Positions 55,288 through 64,000 of a DNA stretch of 64,000 bases are shown one piece after another (the first letter of the stretch is position 1; each line of letters opens with the position of its first letter). The notes beneath the pieces were generated by a model. It was not told where the DNA came from and did no database searches. It saw only the letters and a list, made by a program, of their open reading frames with translations. The translations under genes were made by a program, and so were the position numbers. Origin of the DNA: JANJTB01 sp032027125 (GTDB taxonomy: Bacteria > Bacteroidota > Ignavibacteria > Kapaibacteriales > UBA2268); assembly GCA_032027125.1 (NCBI GenBank), contig JAVSMQ010000001.1, positions 3,830,198 through 3,894,197 of the forward strand. Reading direction: 5' to 3'.

Positions 55288-56442
55288 ATGAATTTTAATA
55301 AAATGTTAAAATCAGTCTCATGTATAAACTGTAACAGTACAAATTTTGTTAAACACGGCTTAACAACTAAAGGGGTTCAGCGTTACAGGTGTCTGCAATG
55401 CTCAAAAACATGGACTTCATCAAAAGAAAAGGTTGTCGGTATTGACCTTGCAAAATTGTCACAGCAATATCTGGACGGCAAAACAACAAGAGAGCTTGTA
55501 AAATATTATCCAACATCTCCGGTAAGAATTAATCATCAGATTCGTTCATATTTAACAGAATGCCCTGACTGGCATGATTATATTGATTCTATCATACCGT
55601 TTCATAATCCTAAACAGATATATTTATCCGGCAAAAAATTTCACTGCTCATGGAAAAGCTCGGAATCCAATGAAATGTTCGTTGCTTTTGCAATTGACTC
55701 AATGACAGGTTTTGTTATTGCTTACAAAGTGTCATGCGGCGAATCTAATGATATTTGGGTGGAGCTTCTTAATAATTTAAAAAGCAGAACCATAAAAGTA
55801 AGTTCATTTCTTACAAATGGTTCAGAGAAAAGTCAGAATGCTCTTGCACAGATATTTCCGGAAGCTGACAAACGAATTACATATCACAGGATATATCGTG
55901 ATAAGGAATTAAGCTGCTGCTTATCCCGTATTTCTCCGGGAGCTAAACTTGTTAGTGACGCTGCAAGAATTTACTTTTCAAATGAAAATACAAAACTTGC
56001 GGTTTATCTTGGGTATAATGATGAAAAACAGCTTTTTGAGTTTTTGCAGCAGAATCAGGTTCAATTGACCGAAATTGTGAAATCAAGACTTGTTGCCCGT
56101 ACAAAAATGTTCAATGACAGTCTGCCGAATTTATTTCAGAAGCGATTTGAGAAGTTTCATCTATTGAGGGATAGTCCATATCCTATAATTAACAGTTGGG
56201 TTGCAAATCAAATGTTAACAAATGACGACAATGGATTGACAAAGTTATCTTTATATACACAAGACCCTTACAAAATTCAGTTCAAACATTTTGTTAAGAA
56301 TAAAATTAAAAATGTTACATACCAAAAAACCGAAAACGGTTTATTGAAGCGTCTTTTATTAGAAGTTTCGGCACGTGGCTTGGAATTACCTATTTTCAGA
56401 AATGACTGTGAATTCAATTTCGAAAAGTGCATACTGATATAA
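55288..56442 (+). CDS. Zinc-ribbon transposase-like protein with altered catalytic residue
   Basis: A 384-aa protein with an N-terminal zinc ribbon (CINCNSTNF and CLQCSKTW), an HTH segment, and an RNase-H-like DDE core of the MULE/IS1-like kind (FAIDSMTGFVIAYKV for the first Asp). At the second expected Asp the text reads FLTNGSEKSQNAL, with N in place of D. The third acidic residue is not clear. No matching terminal inverted repeats were found on both sides. It may be a decayed or domesticated transposase. A hairpin overlaps its stop. Confidence 0.65.
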   Translation: MNFNKMLKSVSCINCNSTNFVKHGLTTKGVQRYRCLQCSKTWTSSKEKVVGIDLAKLSQQYLDGKTTRELVKYYPTSPVRINHQIRSYLTECPDWHDYIDSIIPFHNPKQIYLSGKKFHCSWKSSESNEMFVAFAIDSMTGFVIAYKVSCGESNDIWVELLNNLKSRTIKVSSFLTNGSEKSQNALAQIFPEADKRITYHRIYRDKELSCCLSRISPGAKLVSDAARIYFSNENTKLAVYLGYNDEKQLFEFLQQNQVQLTEIVKSRLVARTKMFNDSLPNLFQKRFEKFHLLRDSPYPIINSWVANQMLTNDDNGLTKLSLYTQDPYKIQFKHFVKNKIKNVTYQKTENGLLKRLLLEVSARGLELPIFRNDCEFNFEKCILI

Positions 56443-56464
56443 ATTCAAAATCTGATTTATATCA
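56435..56464. terminator. Hairpin between convergent genes
   Basis: TGATATAAAT and ATTTATATCA around a 10-nt loop, including the stop codon of the transposase-like gene. AT-rich, so a weak terminator. Confidence 0.5.
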
Positions 56465-56489
56465 ATCCCAAGTCAAGACTAATTCAAAT

Positions 56490-59400
56490 TTATGTTTCAA
56501 ACTGCACTCTGTTTGTACCGAAAATCTCAGAAAGTTTTTTTGCTGTCTGCTGATTCAATCCAAGAGCAGTATCCAACGATAAATATGTTTTGCGGATTGA
56601 TTTGTCTTCGCTGGTTACTATGCAACGGAATTTAACCCCCTTATTTAAACCATTCAACAATTCTTTCTTTACTGTCTCAAGTTTTGAAAGGTCCCTTGTG
56701 TTGAGATTTACCCAGATTTTATAACCTTTTGCATAATTTGAAAGAGCATGTTCTATTGACTGGACATCATTTACAACGATTTTTATAGTGTCATCTTTTT
56801 CGCTAAGTTTTCCTGAAATAAATACAATATTGTCATTGCTGATTTTTTGTTTAAACTTTCCATAAGCATCAGACCAGAAAATCAGCTCAGCTTTGCCGTT
56901 GAAATCTTCAATCATACAAAATGCTATCTCATTATCTTTTTTGTCGCGGCGTGTTCGAAGTTCTGACAGCATACCGCAAATTCTGACTTCTTTTGGTGAT
57001 TCCTCAACTGTGCCTGAAAGGTCAATATTGGTAAAAGACCTTACATAAGGCTCGAACTCATTTAATGGATGTCCGCTTACATAAAAGTTAAGGACTTCTT
57101 TTTCTTTTGTAAGTCTTTCATTTTCAGACCACTCCTCAACATTTGGAACGATTGGCTGTGACATTTCAGTATCGCGCCCTTCACCTCCGAATAAACTGTC
57201 CATTGATTTATTTCCGCCTTCCTGAAATTTTTTGCCGAAATCCAAAGCTACATCAATAGTTTCAAATAAAGCCCTGCGTCTGCCTTTCTCAATAGTATCA
57301 AATGCTCCCGAAAGTATAAGTGATTCGAGAGTTCTTCGATTAATTTGTCTGCTGTCAACTCTTGAAACAAAATCGAAGAATGACTTAAATGGTTTTTCTT
57401 TCCTGGTTTCGACTATTGTGTCAACAGCCGATACTCCAACATTTTTTGTAGCCGCAAGTCCGAAGAATATGGTATTATCCTGTGCAGTAAATTTTGCCAT
57501 TGAACGATTCACATCCGGCGGATAAACCTGAATATCGTATCTTTTTGCTTCATAAATCAACTTAACCAAATCTGATTGAGATGACAATTCGGCGGTCATG
57601 TTAGCTGCCAAAAACTCTGCAGGATAGTGAGTCTTCAGCCATGCAGTCTGAAAGGCAAGATATGAATATGCCAAAGAGTGGCTTTTGTTGAAACCGTAAT
57701 CTGCGAATTTGTAAATCAAATCAAAAATTTCAAGTGCAAGTTTTTGACTGATACCTTTATTGGCAGCACCTTCTATGAATGCCGGCTTCATTTTATCCAT
57801 TTCCGACTGTTTCTTCTTACCCATTGCCCGCCTGAGTATATCAGCCTGACCAAGTGTAAAATCAGCTATGACCTGAACAAGCTTCATAACCTGTTCCTGA
57901 TAAACTATAACTCCGTAGGTCTTATTCAAAACCGTTTCCATCAGAGGGTGCAGATACTCGATTTTCTTTTTGCCATGCTTTCTATCAATGAACTCCGGTA
58001 TATTTTCCATTGGTCCTGGACGGTAAAGCGCGTTCATAGCTGTCAATTCTTCAAGATTATGAGGCTTTAATCTTTTTAAATATTCCTGCATTCCTCCTGA
58101 CTCGAATTGAAAGATACCCTGTGTTTCACCGTTAGAAATCAAATCATAAGTTTTCTTATCATCAAAATCAATTTTATCTAAATCAATCAATAATCCATAA
58201 TTACGCTGAATCATTTCAAGAGTATTATCAATAATAGAAAGTGTTCTCAGACCCAAAAAGTCCATTTTCAATAAACCTATATGTTCAAGGTCATTCATAC
58301 TGTATTGTGTTGCAATTTCAGGTACAGAATCTTTACCTCTTGCCGGCGACTGATAAACCGGTACATAATCGGTTATATCTCCGGATGTTATTACTACACC
58401 GGCAGCATGTATTCCTGTGTGTCTGAATTTTCCTTCAAGCAGCAAAGAGTAATTAAGGAGTTCCTTCATTTTCTCATCTTTGGATTCTTTCAGCCATTTT
58501 AAGTCAGGAACATCCAATGCTTTAGTTAATTCAAAAACCTTTCCCCTGAAAACAGGTATTTTTTTTGTTATATCATTTACAATATTCAGTTCAATACCAA
58601 GTACCCTGCCGACATCCTTAATTACAGCTTTGCTTGACAACTTACCGAAAGTTACAATCTGTGCAACAGCCTCCTCGCCATATTTTTGCTTTACATAATT
58701 AATGACAATTTCACGTTTCTCGTCATTAAAATCAATATCAATATCGGGCATTGTATAGCGTTCTGGATTTAGAAATCTCTCGAAAAGCAAATCGTATGGC
58801 AGCGGATTTACATTCGTAATTCCAAGACAGTAGGCAACAAGACTTCCTACAGCAGAGCCTCTGCCGGGTCCGACACTTACTCCGAGATTTCGTGCAGCAT
58901 CAATAAAGTCCCAGACGATTAAAAAGTAACCCGGAAAACCCATTGAAATTATAACGCCAAGTTCATATTCTATTCTATCTCTGATTTCGTCATCAATCTC
59001 TTCAAATCTTTCTTCCAGACCCTTGTAGGTAAGTTCTCTTAAATATTCATCAAGTGTAGCTGATTTTGATTCCTTTGGTATAGGAAAATTAGGCATGATT
59101 GTAGTTCTATCCAGCTTCATATCACATTTATCAGCTATTTCGATTGTATTAGCTAAAGCACCGGGATATTTGCCGAAAAGCTCTTCCATCTGAGCTGTTG
59201 ATTTGAAATAATACTCCGGTGTACCGTATCTCAGCTTCAAAAGGTCAATTTTATCACTACCTGATGCATCCCTGATATTTAAAAGTATATTGTGGGCATT
59301 CGCATGTTCACGTTTTAAATAATGAATATCATTTGTACAAATCATTTTAAGTCCGAGCTGTTCGGCAATTTTCGGTGCCTGCGACAGTATTATCGGATCA

Positions 59401-59960
59401 TTTTCGAGATTATGGTTCTGCAGTTCAATATAAAAATCCTCTCCGAACATGTCTTTGTAGTATTTAGCTTCCGCCAGCGCCCTTTCAAAATCACCGTCAA
59501 CAAGATGAGCATTTACCATACTGCCCATACAAGCGGTTGAGCATATTATACCTTCGTGATATTTTTCAAGTAATTCTTTATCAATTCTTGGACGGTAGTA
59601 AAACCCTTCCGTATGGGCAAGAGAAGTCAATTTCATCAGGTTTTTATAGCCTGTATTATCTTTTGCCAATAATAAAATATGAAAATAATTCCGCTTTTTA
59701 CCCTCGGGTGATTTTCTATCGGCATTTTTATCAAATCTGGAGCCGTTGGCAATATAGGCTTCCATACCGATTATTGGTTTGATATTATAATTTTCTGCAC
59801 ATTTGTAAAATTCAACAGTACCGAACATCACTCCATGGTCAGTCAGTCCGACTGCCGGATGCCCGTTATCTGCCGCAGCCTTAACCAGATCTTCAGGTGT
59901 TGCAGCAGCATCAAGTAATGAATAATGTGTGTGATTATGGAGGTGTACAAATTCGGACAT
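56490..59960 (-). CDS. dnaE: DNA polymerase III alpha subunit
   Basis: A 1156-aa replicative polymerase. The PHP domain opens VHLHNHTHYSLLDAAATPE; the catalytic aspartates lie in PDIDIDFND and the palm region; helix-hairpin-helix and OB-fold segments (VRICGMLSELRTRRDK) close the protein. Length matches DnaE1. GAAG precedes the start. The intergenic distance to the carbonic anhydrase stop is 177 bp, with one N at 60084. Confidence 0.96.
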   Translation of the reverse strand: MSEFVHLHNHTHYSLLDAAATPEDLVKAAADNGHPAVGLTDHGVMFGTVEFYKCAENYNIKPIIGMEAYIANGSRFDKNADRKSPEGKKRNYFHILLLAKDNTGYKNLMKLTSLAHTEGFYYRPRIDKELLEKYHEGIICSTACMGSMVNAHLVDGDFERALAEAKYYKDMFGEDFYIELQNHNLENDPIILSQAPKIAEQLGLKMICTNDIHYLKREHANAHNILLNIRDASGSDKIDLLKLRYGTPEYYFKSTAQMEELFGKYPGALANTIEIADKCDMKLDRTTIMPNFPIPKESKSATLDEYLRELTYKGLEERFEEIDDEIRDRIEYELGVIISMGFPGYFLIVWDFIDAARNLGVSVGPGRGSAVGSLVAYCLGITNVNPLPYDLLFERFLNPERYTMPDIDIDFNDEKREIVINYVKQKYGEEAVAQIVTFGKLSSKAVIKDVGRVLGIELNIVNDITKKIPVFRGKVFELTKALDVPDLKWLKESKDEKMKELLNYSLLLEGKFRHTGIHAAGVVITSGDITDYVPVYQSPARGKDSVPEIATQYSMNDLEHIGLLKMDFLGLRTLSIIDNTLEMIQRNYGLLIDLDKIDFDDKKTYDLISNGETQGIFQFESGGMQEYLKRLKPHNLEELTAMNALYRPGPMENIPEFIDRKHGKKKIEYLHPLMETVLNKTYGVIVYQEQVMKLVQVIADFTLGQADILRRAMGKKKQSEMDKMKPAFIEGAANKGISQKLALEIFDLIYKFADYGFNKSHSLAYSYLAFQTAWLKTHYPAEFLAANMTAELSSQSDLVKLIYEAKRYDIQVYPPDVNRSMAKFTAQDNTIFFGLAATKNVGVSAVDTIVETRKEKPFKSFFDFVSRVDSRQINRRTLESLILSGAFDTIEKGRRRALFETIDVALDFGKKFQEGGNKSMDSLFGGEGRDTEMSQPIVPNVEEWSENERLTKEKEVLNFYVSGHPLNEFEPYVRSFTNIDLSGTVEESPKEVRICGMLSELRTRRDKKDNEIAFCMIEDFNGKAELIFWSDAYGKFKQKISNDNIVFISGKLSEKDDTIKIVVNDVQSIEHALSNYAKGYKIWVNLNTRDLSKLETVKKELLNGLNKGVKFRCIVTSEDKSIRKTYLSLDTALGLNQQTAKKLSEIFGTNRVQFET

Positions 59961-60137
59961 ATCTTCTTCTTATATTATAATTCTTTGTCAATAATTCTAA
60001 TTATAAAAATATGAAAAATTGCAGGATATTCAGCATGGAAATATAAAAATGTTTTCCACATTGTGCAGAATAAAGAACTAATTNACCGAATCGAAATAAA
60101 TCAGAGCCTTTTTGATAATCAATTATGCAAATAATTT

Positions 60138-60773
60138 TTATCCTACATTATAACGGAAAATCGGGTCTAAATCTTCAAATTCGTGCATCATTACATTTAA
60201 ATCTTTAATCAATCCGTTATCCAAACCGTAAACCCATCCGTGTATTTGTAATACATGTTTTTGCCAGGCATTTTGTACAATTGATGTTTTCGCAAGATTA
60301 CGAACCTGTTCTATTACATTAAGTTCGACTAACCGGTTGCTGCGTTGCTGCATATCCTCAATCGCATCCAACTCTTTTGAATTTTTGGCATAAACTTCCT
60401 TTATATTTCTCAGCCAGTTATTGACAAGACCATGGTCATGATTAGATAATGAGGCATTTATACCTCCGCAGTCATAATGACCGCAGACAATTATGTGTTT
60501 TACTCGTAAGACCTCGACGGCAAACTGTAAAACACTCAAAAAATTCAGGTCAGTATGCACAACCATATTAGCAATATTGCGGTGTACAAAAATTTCACCC
60601 GATTGAGTACCGGTTATTTCATTTGCCGGCACGCGGCTGTCTGAACATCCAACCCAGAGAAATTCTGGATTTTGTCCTTTGGATATATTTTCAAAAAAAT
60701 CCGGTTCCCGCTCCAAAGTTCTTTTTACCCATTCGACATTTCCATCAAGAAGTCTCTTATAAGATTGCTGCAT
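60138..60773 (-). CDS. can: Beta-class carbonic anhydrase
   Basis: A 211-aa enzyme interconverting CO2 and bicarbonate. Zinc ligands appear in WVGCSDSRVPANEITG and CGHYDCGG, with the conserved Asp-Arg pair, and FVHRNIANMV between. GGAG precedes the start. Length is standard for this class. Confidence 0.95.
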   Translation of the reverse strand: MQQSYKRLLDGNVEWVKRTLEREPDFFENISKGQNPEFLWVGCSDSRVPANEITGTQSGEIFVHRNIANMVVHTDLNFLSVLQFAVEVLRVKHIIVCGHYDCGGINASLSNHDHGLVNNWLRNIKEVYAKNSKELDAIEDMQQRSNRLVELNVIEQVRNLAKTSIVQNAWQKHVLQIHGWVYGLDNGLIKDLNVMMHEFEDLDPIFRYNVG

Positions 60774-61010
60774 TTATTTCTCCAATTGTGAATGTATTTA
60801 TTGATGTCGGACTAAATCAAAAAAATAGAATCGGATGTATATGAATTATATTATTATTTTGATAATACCTGAGTTAGAATGACACCCTAAATTTTTTTGC
60901 TTAATCAATTTATTTAAAAATTATATTTATTTTATGAGAGTAAATATCAAGTTAATGAACAATTCCTTTAGAGAATTAAAAATTTAAATTAAATTTTCAA
61001 ATAATATTGT

Positions 61011-61362
61011 ATTATTGAGTTTCCATTTTACATTATTGAGTCTTTGTAGTACATTATTGACTTTTTGCAGTACATTATTGAGTCTTTGCAGTACATTATT
61101 AACTCTTTGCAGTACATTATTAACTCTTTGCAGTACATTATTGAGTCTTTGCACAGCATTATTGAGTCTTTGCACAGCATTATTGAGTCTTTGCACAGCA
61201 TTATTGAGTCTTTGCACAGCATTATTGACCTTTTGCATAGCATTATTGACCTTTTGCATAGCATTATTGACCTTTTGCAGTACATTATTGACCTTTTGCA
61301 GTACATTATTGACCTTTTGCAGTACATTATTGACCTTTTGCAGTACATTATTGACCTTTTGA
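61011..61362. repeat. Minisatellite 3: 21-bp tandem repeats (about 16 copies)
   Basis: Unit ACATTATTGAGTCTTTGCAGT on the plus strand, in blocks of four main variants (GAGTCTTTGCAGTAC, AACTCTTTGCAGTAC, GAGTCTTTGCACAGC, GACCTTTTGCAGTAC). On the minus strand it reads as NVLQRLN heptads from ATG 61259; several frames on both strands are open. Same GTnnTnCAAAGA core as the other two arrays, in inverse. Confidence 0.95.
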
Positions 61363-61377
61363 CTATTATCAAAACAT

Positions 61378-61505
61378 CAATAAGGATAATCAAAACTATA
61401 ATAACACAGAACAAAACGTTAATAAGGATAATCAAAACTATAATAACACAGAACAAAACACCAATAATGTTAATCAAAACCATAATAATGCAAAACAAAT
61501 CATTA
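61378..61505. repeat. 42-bp tandem repeat next to minisatellite 3 (about 3 copies)
   Basis: Unit contains AATAAGGATAATCAAAAC then TATAATAACACAGAAC; the third copy is diverged. 42 is twice 21, so the array may have grown from the minisatellite period. Confidence 0.8.
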
Positions 61506-61804
61506 GTAAAGGTTACACAATCTCAGACAAACAAAGAAAAATGGTTAGTAATGAAGAAATAATTCTTAATAAACACAATCAAATCTGCTGAAATCTTTTT
61601 CCATAAAAGAAAAAAGTGCTTGAATTTTCTTAATTCGCTTTTTGAATACCAATCGTAAATTAAATTTGTATCTTAAATCTTTACTTGATTTATTTTGGAC
61701 AGCAATATATTTTGATATAAATATGATTATTTTGTAACTAAATATATAATTTAAGTGTCTATATCAATAGTGTTGTGTAAGTTTAATAAAAGTTGGCGAG
61801 ATTG

Positions 61805-64000
61805 ATGTATAAGAAGTATTTATTAAAATTAGAAATGATAATTCTAATTATTATACCCGGTTTGTTTAGTACAGAACTAATGGGTCAAAGGTTAAATAAC
61901 GATTTAGCAAAAGAAGAAAATTCAAACTTCTTTAAAATTCGCAGTCAGGTTTATGAAAGTTGGAATGATATTCCCGAAAGCGAAATAAAAGGTTTTAAAC
62001 AATTCAAACGCTGGGAGTATTTCTGGCAGCAAAGAACTTATCCAAGCGGTAATTTTCCTGAAGGCATTCAATTACTGAAAAGCTATCAGGCTTATGAAAA
62101 CAGCAGCAAAGATAATCTTAATTTTCTCAGTGTTAAATGGACACCATTAGGTCCGTTCAGCGAGCCTAAGGCAGCAACCGGACAACAGGGAATAGGAAGA
62201 GTAAACGCGGTAAGATTTAATCCTTTAAATCAAAATGAACTCTGGGCTGCATCTGCATCAGGCGGTATTTGGAAAAGTTCGGACGCCGGGGATTCGTGGG
62301 GAACATTTCCTTTTACCCAATTTTTGTCTCTCGGAGTAACAGATATTGGTATTGCACCGTCAAATCCTAATATAATTTATGCCTCAACCGGTGATATGTT
62401 CGGTTCGACCAGCAACCGAAATTTTTATAGTATCGGTGTTATTAAAACAACTGACGGCGGTGCCAACTGGAATGTAACATCTTTAAATCACGAGCTTGCA
62501 GAAAAAGTCCTTTTTGGGAGAGTACTGGTTCATCCGAATAACCCCAAACTTGTATATGTAGCATCAAGTAAGGGTATTTTCAAATCAATTGACGGCGGTA
62601 ATACCTGGAAAGTATCAGAAAAATTTGTACATTTTATGGATATGGAATTCAAACCGCAAAATCCTGATGTGATTTATGCTTCTTCATTTTCAAACAGCGG
62701 AAGTACAGGTGTGTATGTATCAAATGATGCAGGTGAAACCTGGAACCGTACTCTGATGGTATCAAATGGAGTTCGTATAGCCATTGCGACAACACAGGCA
62801 AACCCTGAAAAATTATATGCCTTAGCAGCTAATACAAGTACTTTCGGATTCAATTCCTTACAGGTTTCAGATGATTCCGGTCAAACATGGACTATAAAAT
62901 CTTCTGTTGAATCTAATGTAAATATTCTCGGATGGTACACCGGAAATCCCGGTTCAGACACAAAAGGACAGGGTTTTTACGATTTGTGTATAGCAGCATC
63001 ACCCGAAAATGAAAATGAAATATTTACAGGCGGCATAAATATTTGGAAATCAGTAAACGGGGGAGAAACTTTTGTTAAAGTAACAAACTGGTTCCCTCAG
63101 CAGGGAATGCCTTATGTACATGCAGACCAGCACGATTTAATTTTTGCTCCGGACGGTAAAACATTATATGCCGGTAATGACGGCGGTATTGTTTCAACAT
63201 CCAACAAGGGCGGTTCATGGATTACTAAGTCGAATGGTATGAATATATCACAGTATTACAGGATTGGTGTTTCTCAAAGTCAATCCGATGTGGTTATTGC
63301 CGGAGCACAGGATAACGGGAGTTCACTTTTCAAATCAAATAATTGGGCTAAAGTTTACAATTCCGATGGTATGGAATGTATCATAGACAGTGAAAATTCT
63401 CAAAGAATGTATGCTTCAATATATAACGGTTCCCTGCACAGGTCAAATGACGGCGGAGCAAATTTTTCGAGTATCCTTAGCACAAGCATTACTAAAGAAT
63501 CAGGTGCCTGGGTAACTCCTTATGTTCTTAATCCTCAAAATCAAAGGTCTGTTTACGCAGGATATACTAATGTATGGAAATCAGAAAATTATGGTAATAA
63601 AGGCTCATGGGTAAAAATTTCCCAGCTAAATCCATCATCAACATTGCAGTCTCTGGCTGTTGCATCAAGTGATTCAAATGTGATTTATACTGCCTCTGTT
63701 AATCAACTGTTTGCAACTTATGACGGAGGAAAATCGTGGGCAATGATTCATACATCCGGTACTTATATTACGTACATTGCCGTTGACCCCAAAAATCCGA
63801 GAAGAGTATGGGTTTCAAAATCCGGATTTAACGAAAATGAAAAAGTCCTTGAAATAATTGATTCAACTGTTGTAAGAAATTTATCCGGAAATCTGCCTAA
63901 TGTGCCTGTAAATACAATTGTTGTGCAGGATGATTCACCAGACAGATTATATATCGGAACTGATATCGGTGTATTTGTTTCAGATTACAACTCCGCATAT
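61805..64000 (+). CDS. Large secreted BNR/sortilin-like repeat protein (partial, runs off the window)
   Basis: A frame of at least 732 codons with no stop before the edge. ATG 61805 follows GGCGAG and begins a signal peptide (KLEMIILIIIPGLFSTELMG). From about residue 115 the text repeats BNR/Asp-box-like elements such as SGGIWKSSDAGDSWG, TTDGGANWNV, SIDGGNTWKVS and SNDAGETWNR, typical of beta-propellers related to sialidases and VPS10/sortilin. In related bacteria such proteins end in a T9SS domain; the C-terminus is outside the window. Function unknown. Confidence 0.85.
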   Translation, partial: MYKKYLLKLEMIILIIIPGLFSTELMGQRLNNDLAKEENSNFFKIRSQVYESWNDIPESEIKGFKQFKRWEYFWQQRTYPSGNFPEGIQLLKSYQAYENSSKDNLNFLSVKWTPLGPFSEPKAATGQQGIGRVNAVRFNPLNQNELWAASASGGIWKSSDAGDSWGTFPFTQFLSLGVTDIGIAPSNPNIIYASTGDMFGSTSNRNFYSIGVIKTTDGGANWNVTSLNHELAEKVLFGRVLVHPNNPKLVYVASSKGIFKSIDGGNTWKVSEKFVHFMDMEFKPQNPDVIYASSFSNSGSTGVYVSNDAGETWNRTLMVSNGVRIAIATTQANPEKLYALAANTSTFGFNSLQVSDDSGQTWTIKSSVESNVNILGWYTGNPGSDTKGQGFYDLCIAASPENENEIFTGGINIWKSVNGGETFVKVTNWFPQQGMPYVHADQHDLIFAPDGKTLYAGNDGGIVSTSNKGGSWITKSNGMNISQYYRIGVSQSQSDVVIAGAQDNGSSLFKSNNWAKVYNSDGMECIIDSENSQRMYASIYNGSLHRSNDGGANFSSILSTSITKESGAWVTPYVLNPQNQRSVYAGYTNVWKSENYGNKGSWVKISQLNPSSTLQSLAVASSDSNVIYTASVNQLFATYDGGKSWAMIHTSGTYITYIAVDPKNPRRVWVSKSGFNENEKVLEIIDSTVVRNLSGNLPNVPVNTIVVQDDSPDRLYIGTDIGVFVSDYNSAY

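Larger units (their letters stand above)
60774..61804. other. Gap holding minisatellite 3 and a 42-bp repeat
   Basis: About 1 kb without a supported gene. The first 240 bases are AT-rich. Minisatellite 3 is at 61011-61362, and a 42-bp repeat at 61378-61505 continues into a frame rich in N and Q that stays open to a stop near 61588 but has no ATG. The last ~200 bases before the BNR-protein start are AT-rich. Confidence 0.65.

Noticed and set aside
61015..61562. Long frames on both strands of minisatellite 3 as genes
   Set aside because: Several frames are open at once and the composition follows the repeat; no start context supports any one.
1..64000. tRNA or rRNA genes
   Set aside because: No cloverleaf with T-loop signature or rRNA segment was recognised on either strand.

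Overview
The window is AT-rich DNA from a bacterium of the Bacteroidota/Chlorobi (FCB) group. An uncultured Kapabacteria/Ignavibacteria-type lineage fits best. The evidence is several secreted proteins with type IX secretion (T9SS) C-terminal sorting domains, a UbiE/MenG menaquinone methyltransferase, beta-barrel outer-membrane proteins, FN3-like and BNR-type surface proteins, and many starts with weak Shine-Dalgarno sites. No rRNA, tRNA or CRISPR array was seen. Ambiguous bases (N) occur only in a minisatellite, in one transposase and at one single base; in the two repeats they suggest collapsed repeats in the assembly.

Left part (1-36.4 kb): mostly chromosomal genes. These are meaB-rdgB; an NfnAB-type flavin/Fe-S oxidoreductase pair with a membrane acyltransferase; a PIN toxin-antitoxin pair; a U32 (TrhP-like) protein; an ECF sigma factor overlapping a membrane protein that ends in a T9SS domain; a PAP2 phosphatase with an M16 peptidase; a second EF-G; mntP; a Gfo/Idh/MocA oxidoreductase; a methyltransferase; a DUF58 protein; an operon of FN3-like protein, metalloprotease and ABC ATPase; a phosphodiesterase; and a 938-codon repeat/HEAT protein leading into gmk-ubiE. 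Gaps between them hold dispersed short palindromic repeats.

Middle part (36.4-49.4 kb): an accessory region between an AI-2E/PerM transporter and a YbbR operon. It holds a DDE transposase full of Ns and a 1624-aa protein with an Mrr-like PD-(D/E)XK nuclease, a NACHT-type NTPase and a long helical C-terminus. That architecture matches Avs/bNACHT anti-phage proteins and makes it the strongest candidate for an undescribed system. The same region carries a 21-bp minisatellite, an FN3 protein, a DUF559 nuclease bracketed by inverted C-rich palindromes, a porin-like barrel, and a stand-alone array of helicase-associated domains bracketed by direct repeats.

Right part (49.4-64 kb): housekeeping genes return: YbbR, TauE, murF, arsM, a cyclophilin, dnaE and a beta-carbonic anhydrase. 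There is also a zinc-ribbon transposase-like protein whose second catalytic Asp appears to be Asn. The window ends in a third 21-bp minisatellite and a truncated BNR/sortilin-like secreted protein. The three minisatellites lie far apart yet share one core (GTnnTnCAAAGA, codons for V-[VL]-Q-R), which is the most unusual sequence pattern here.
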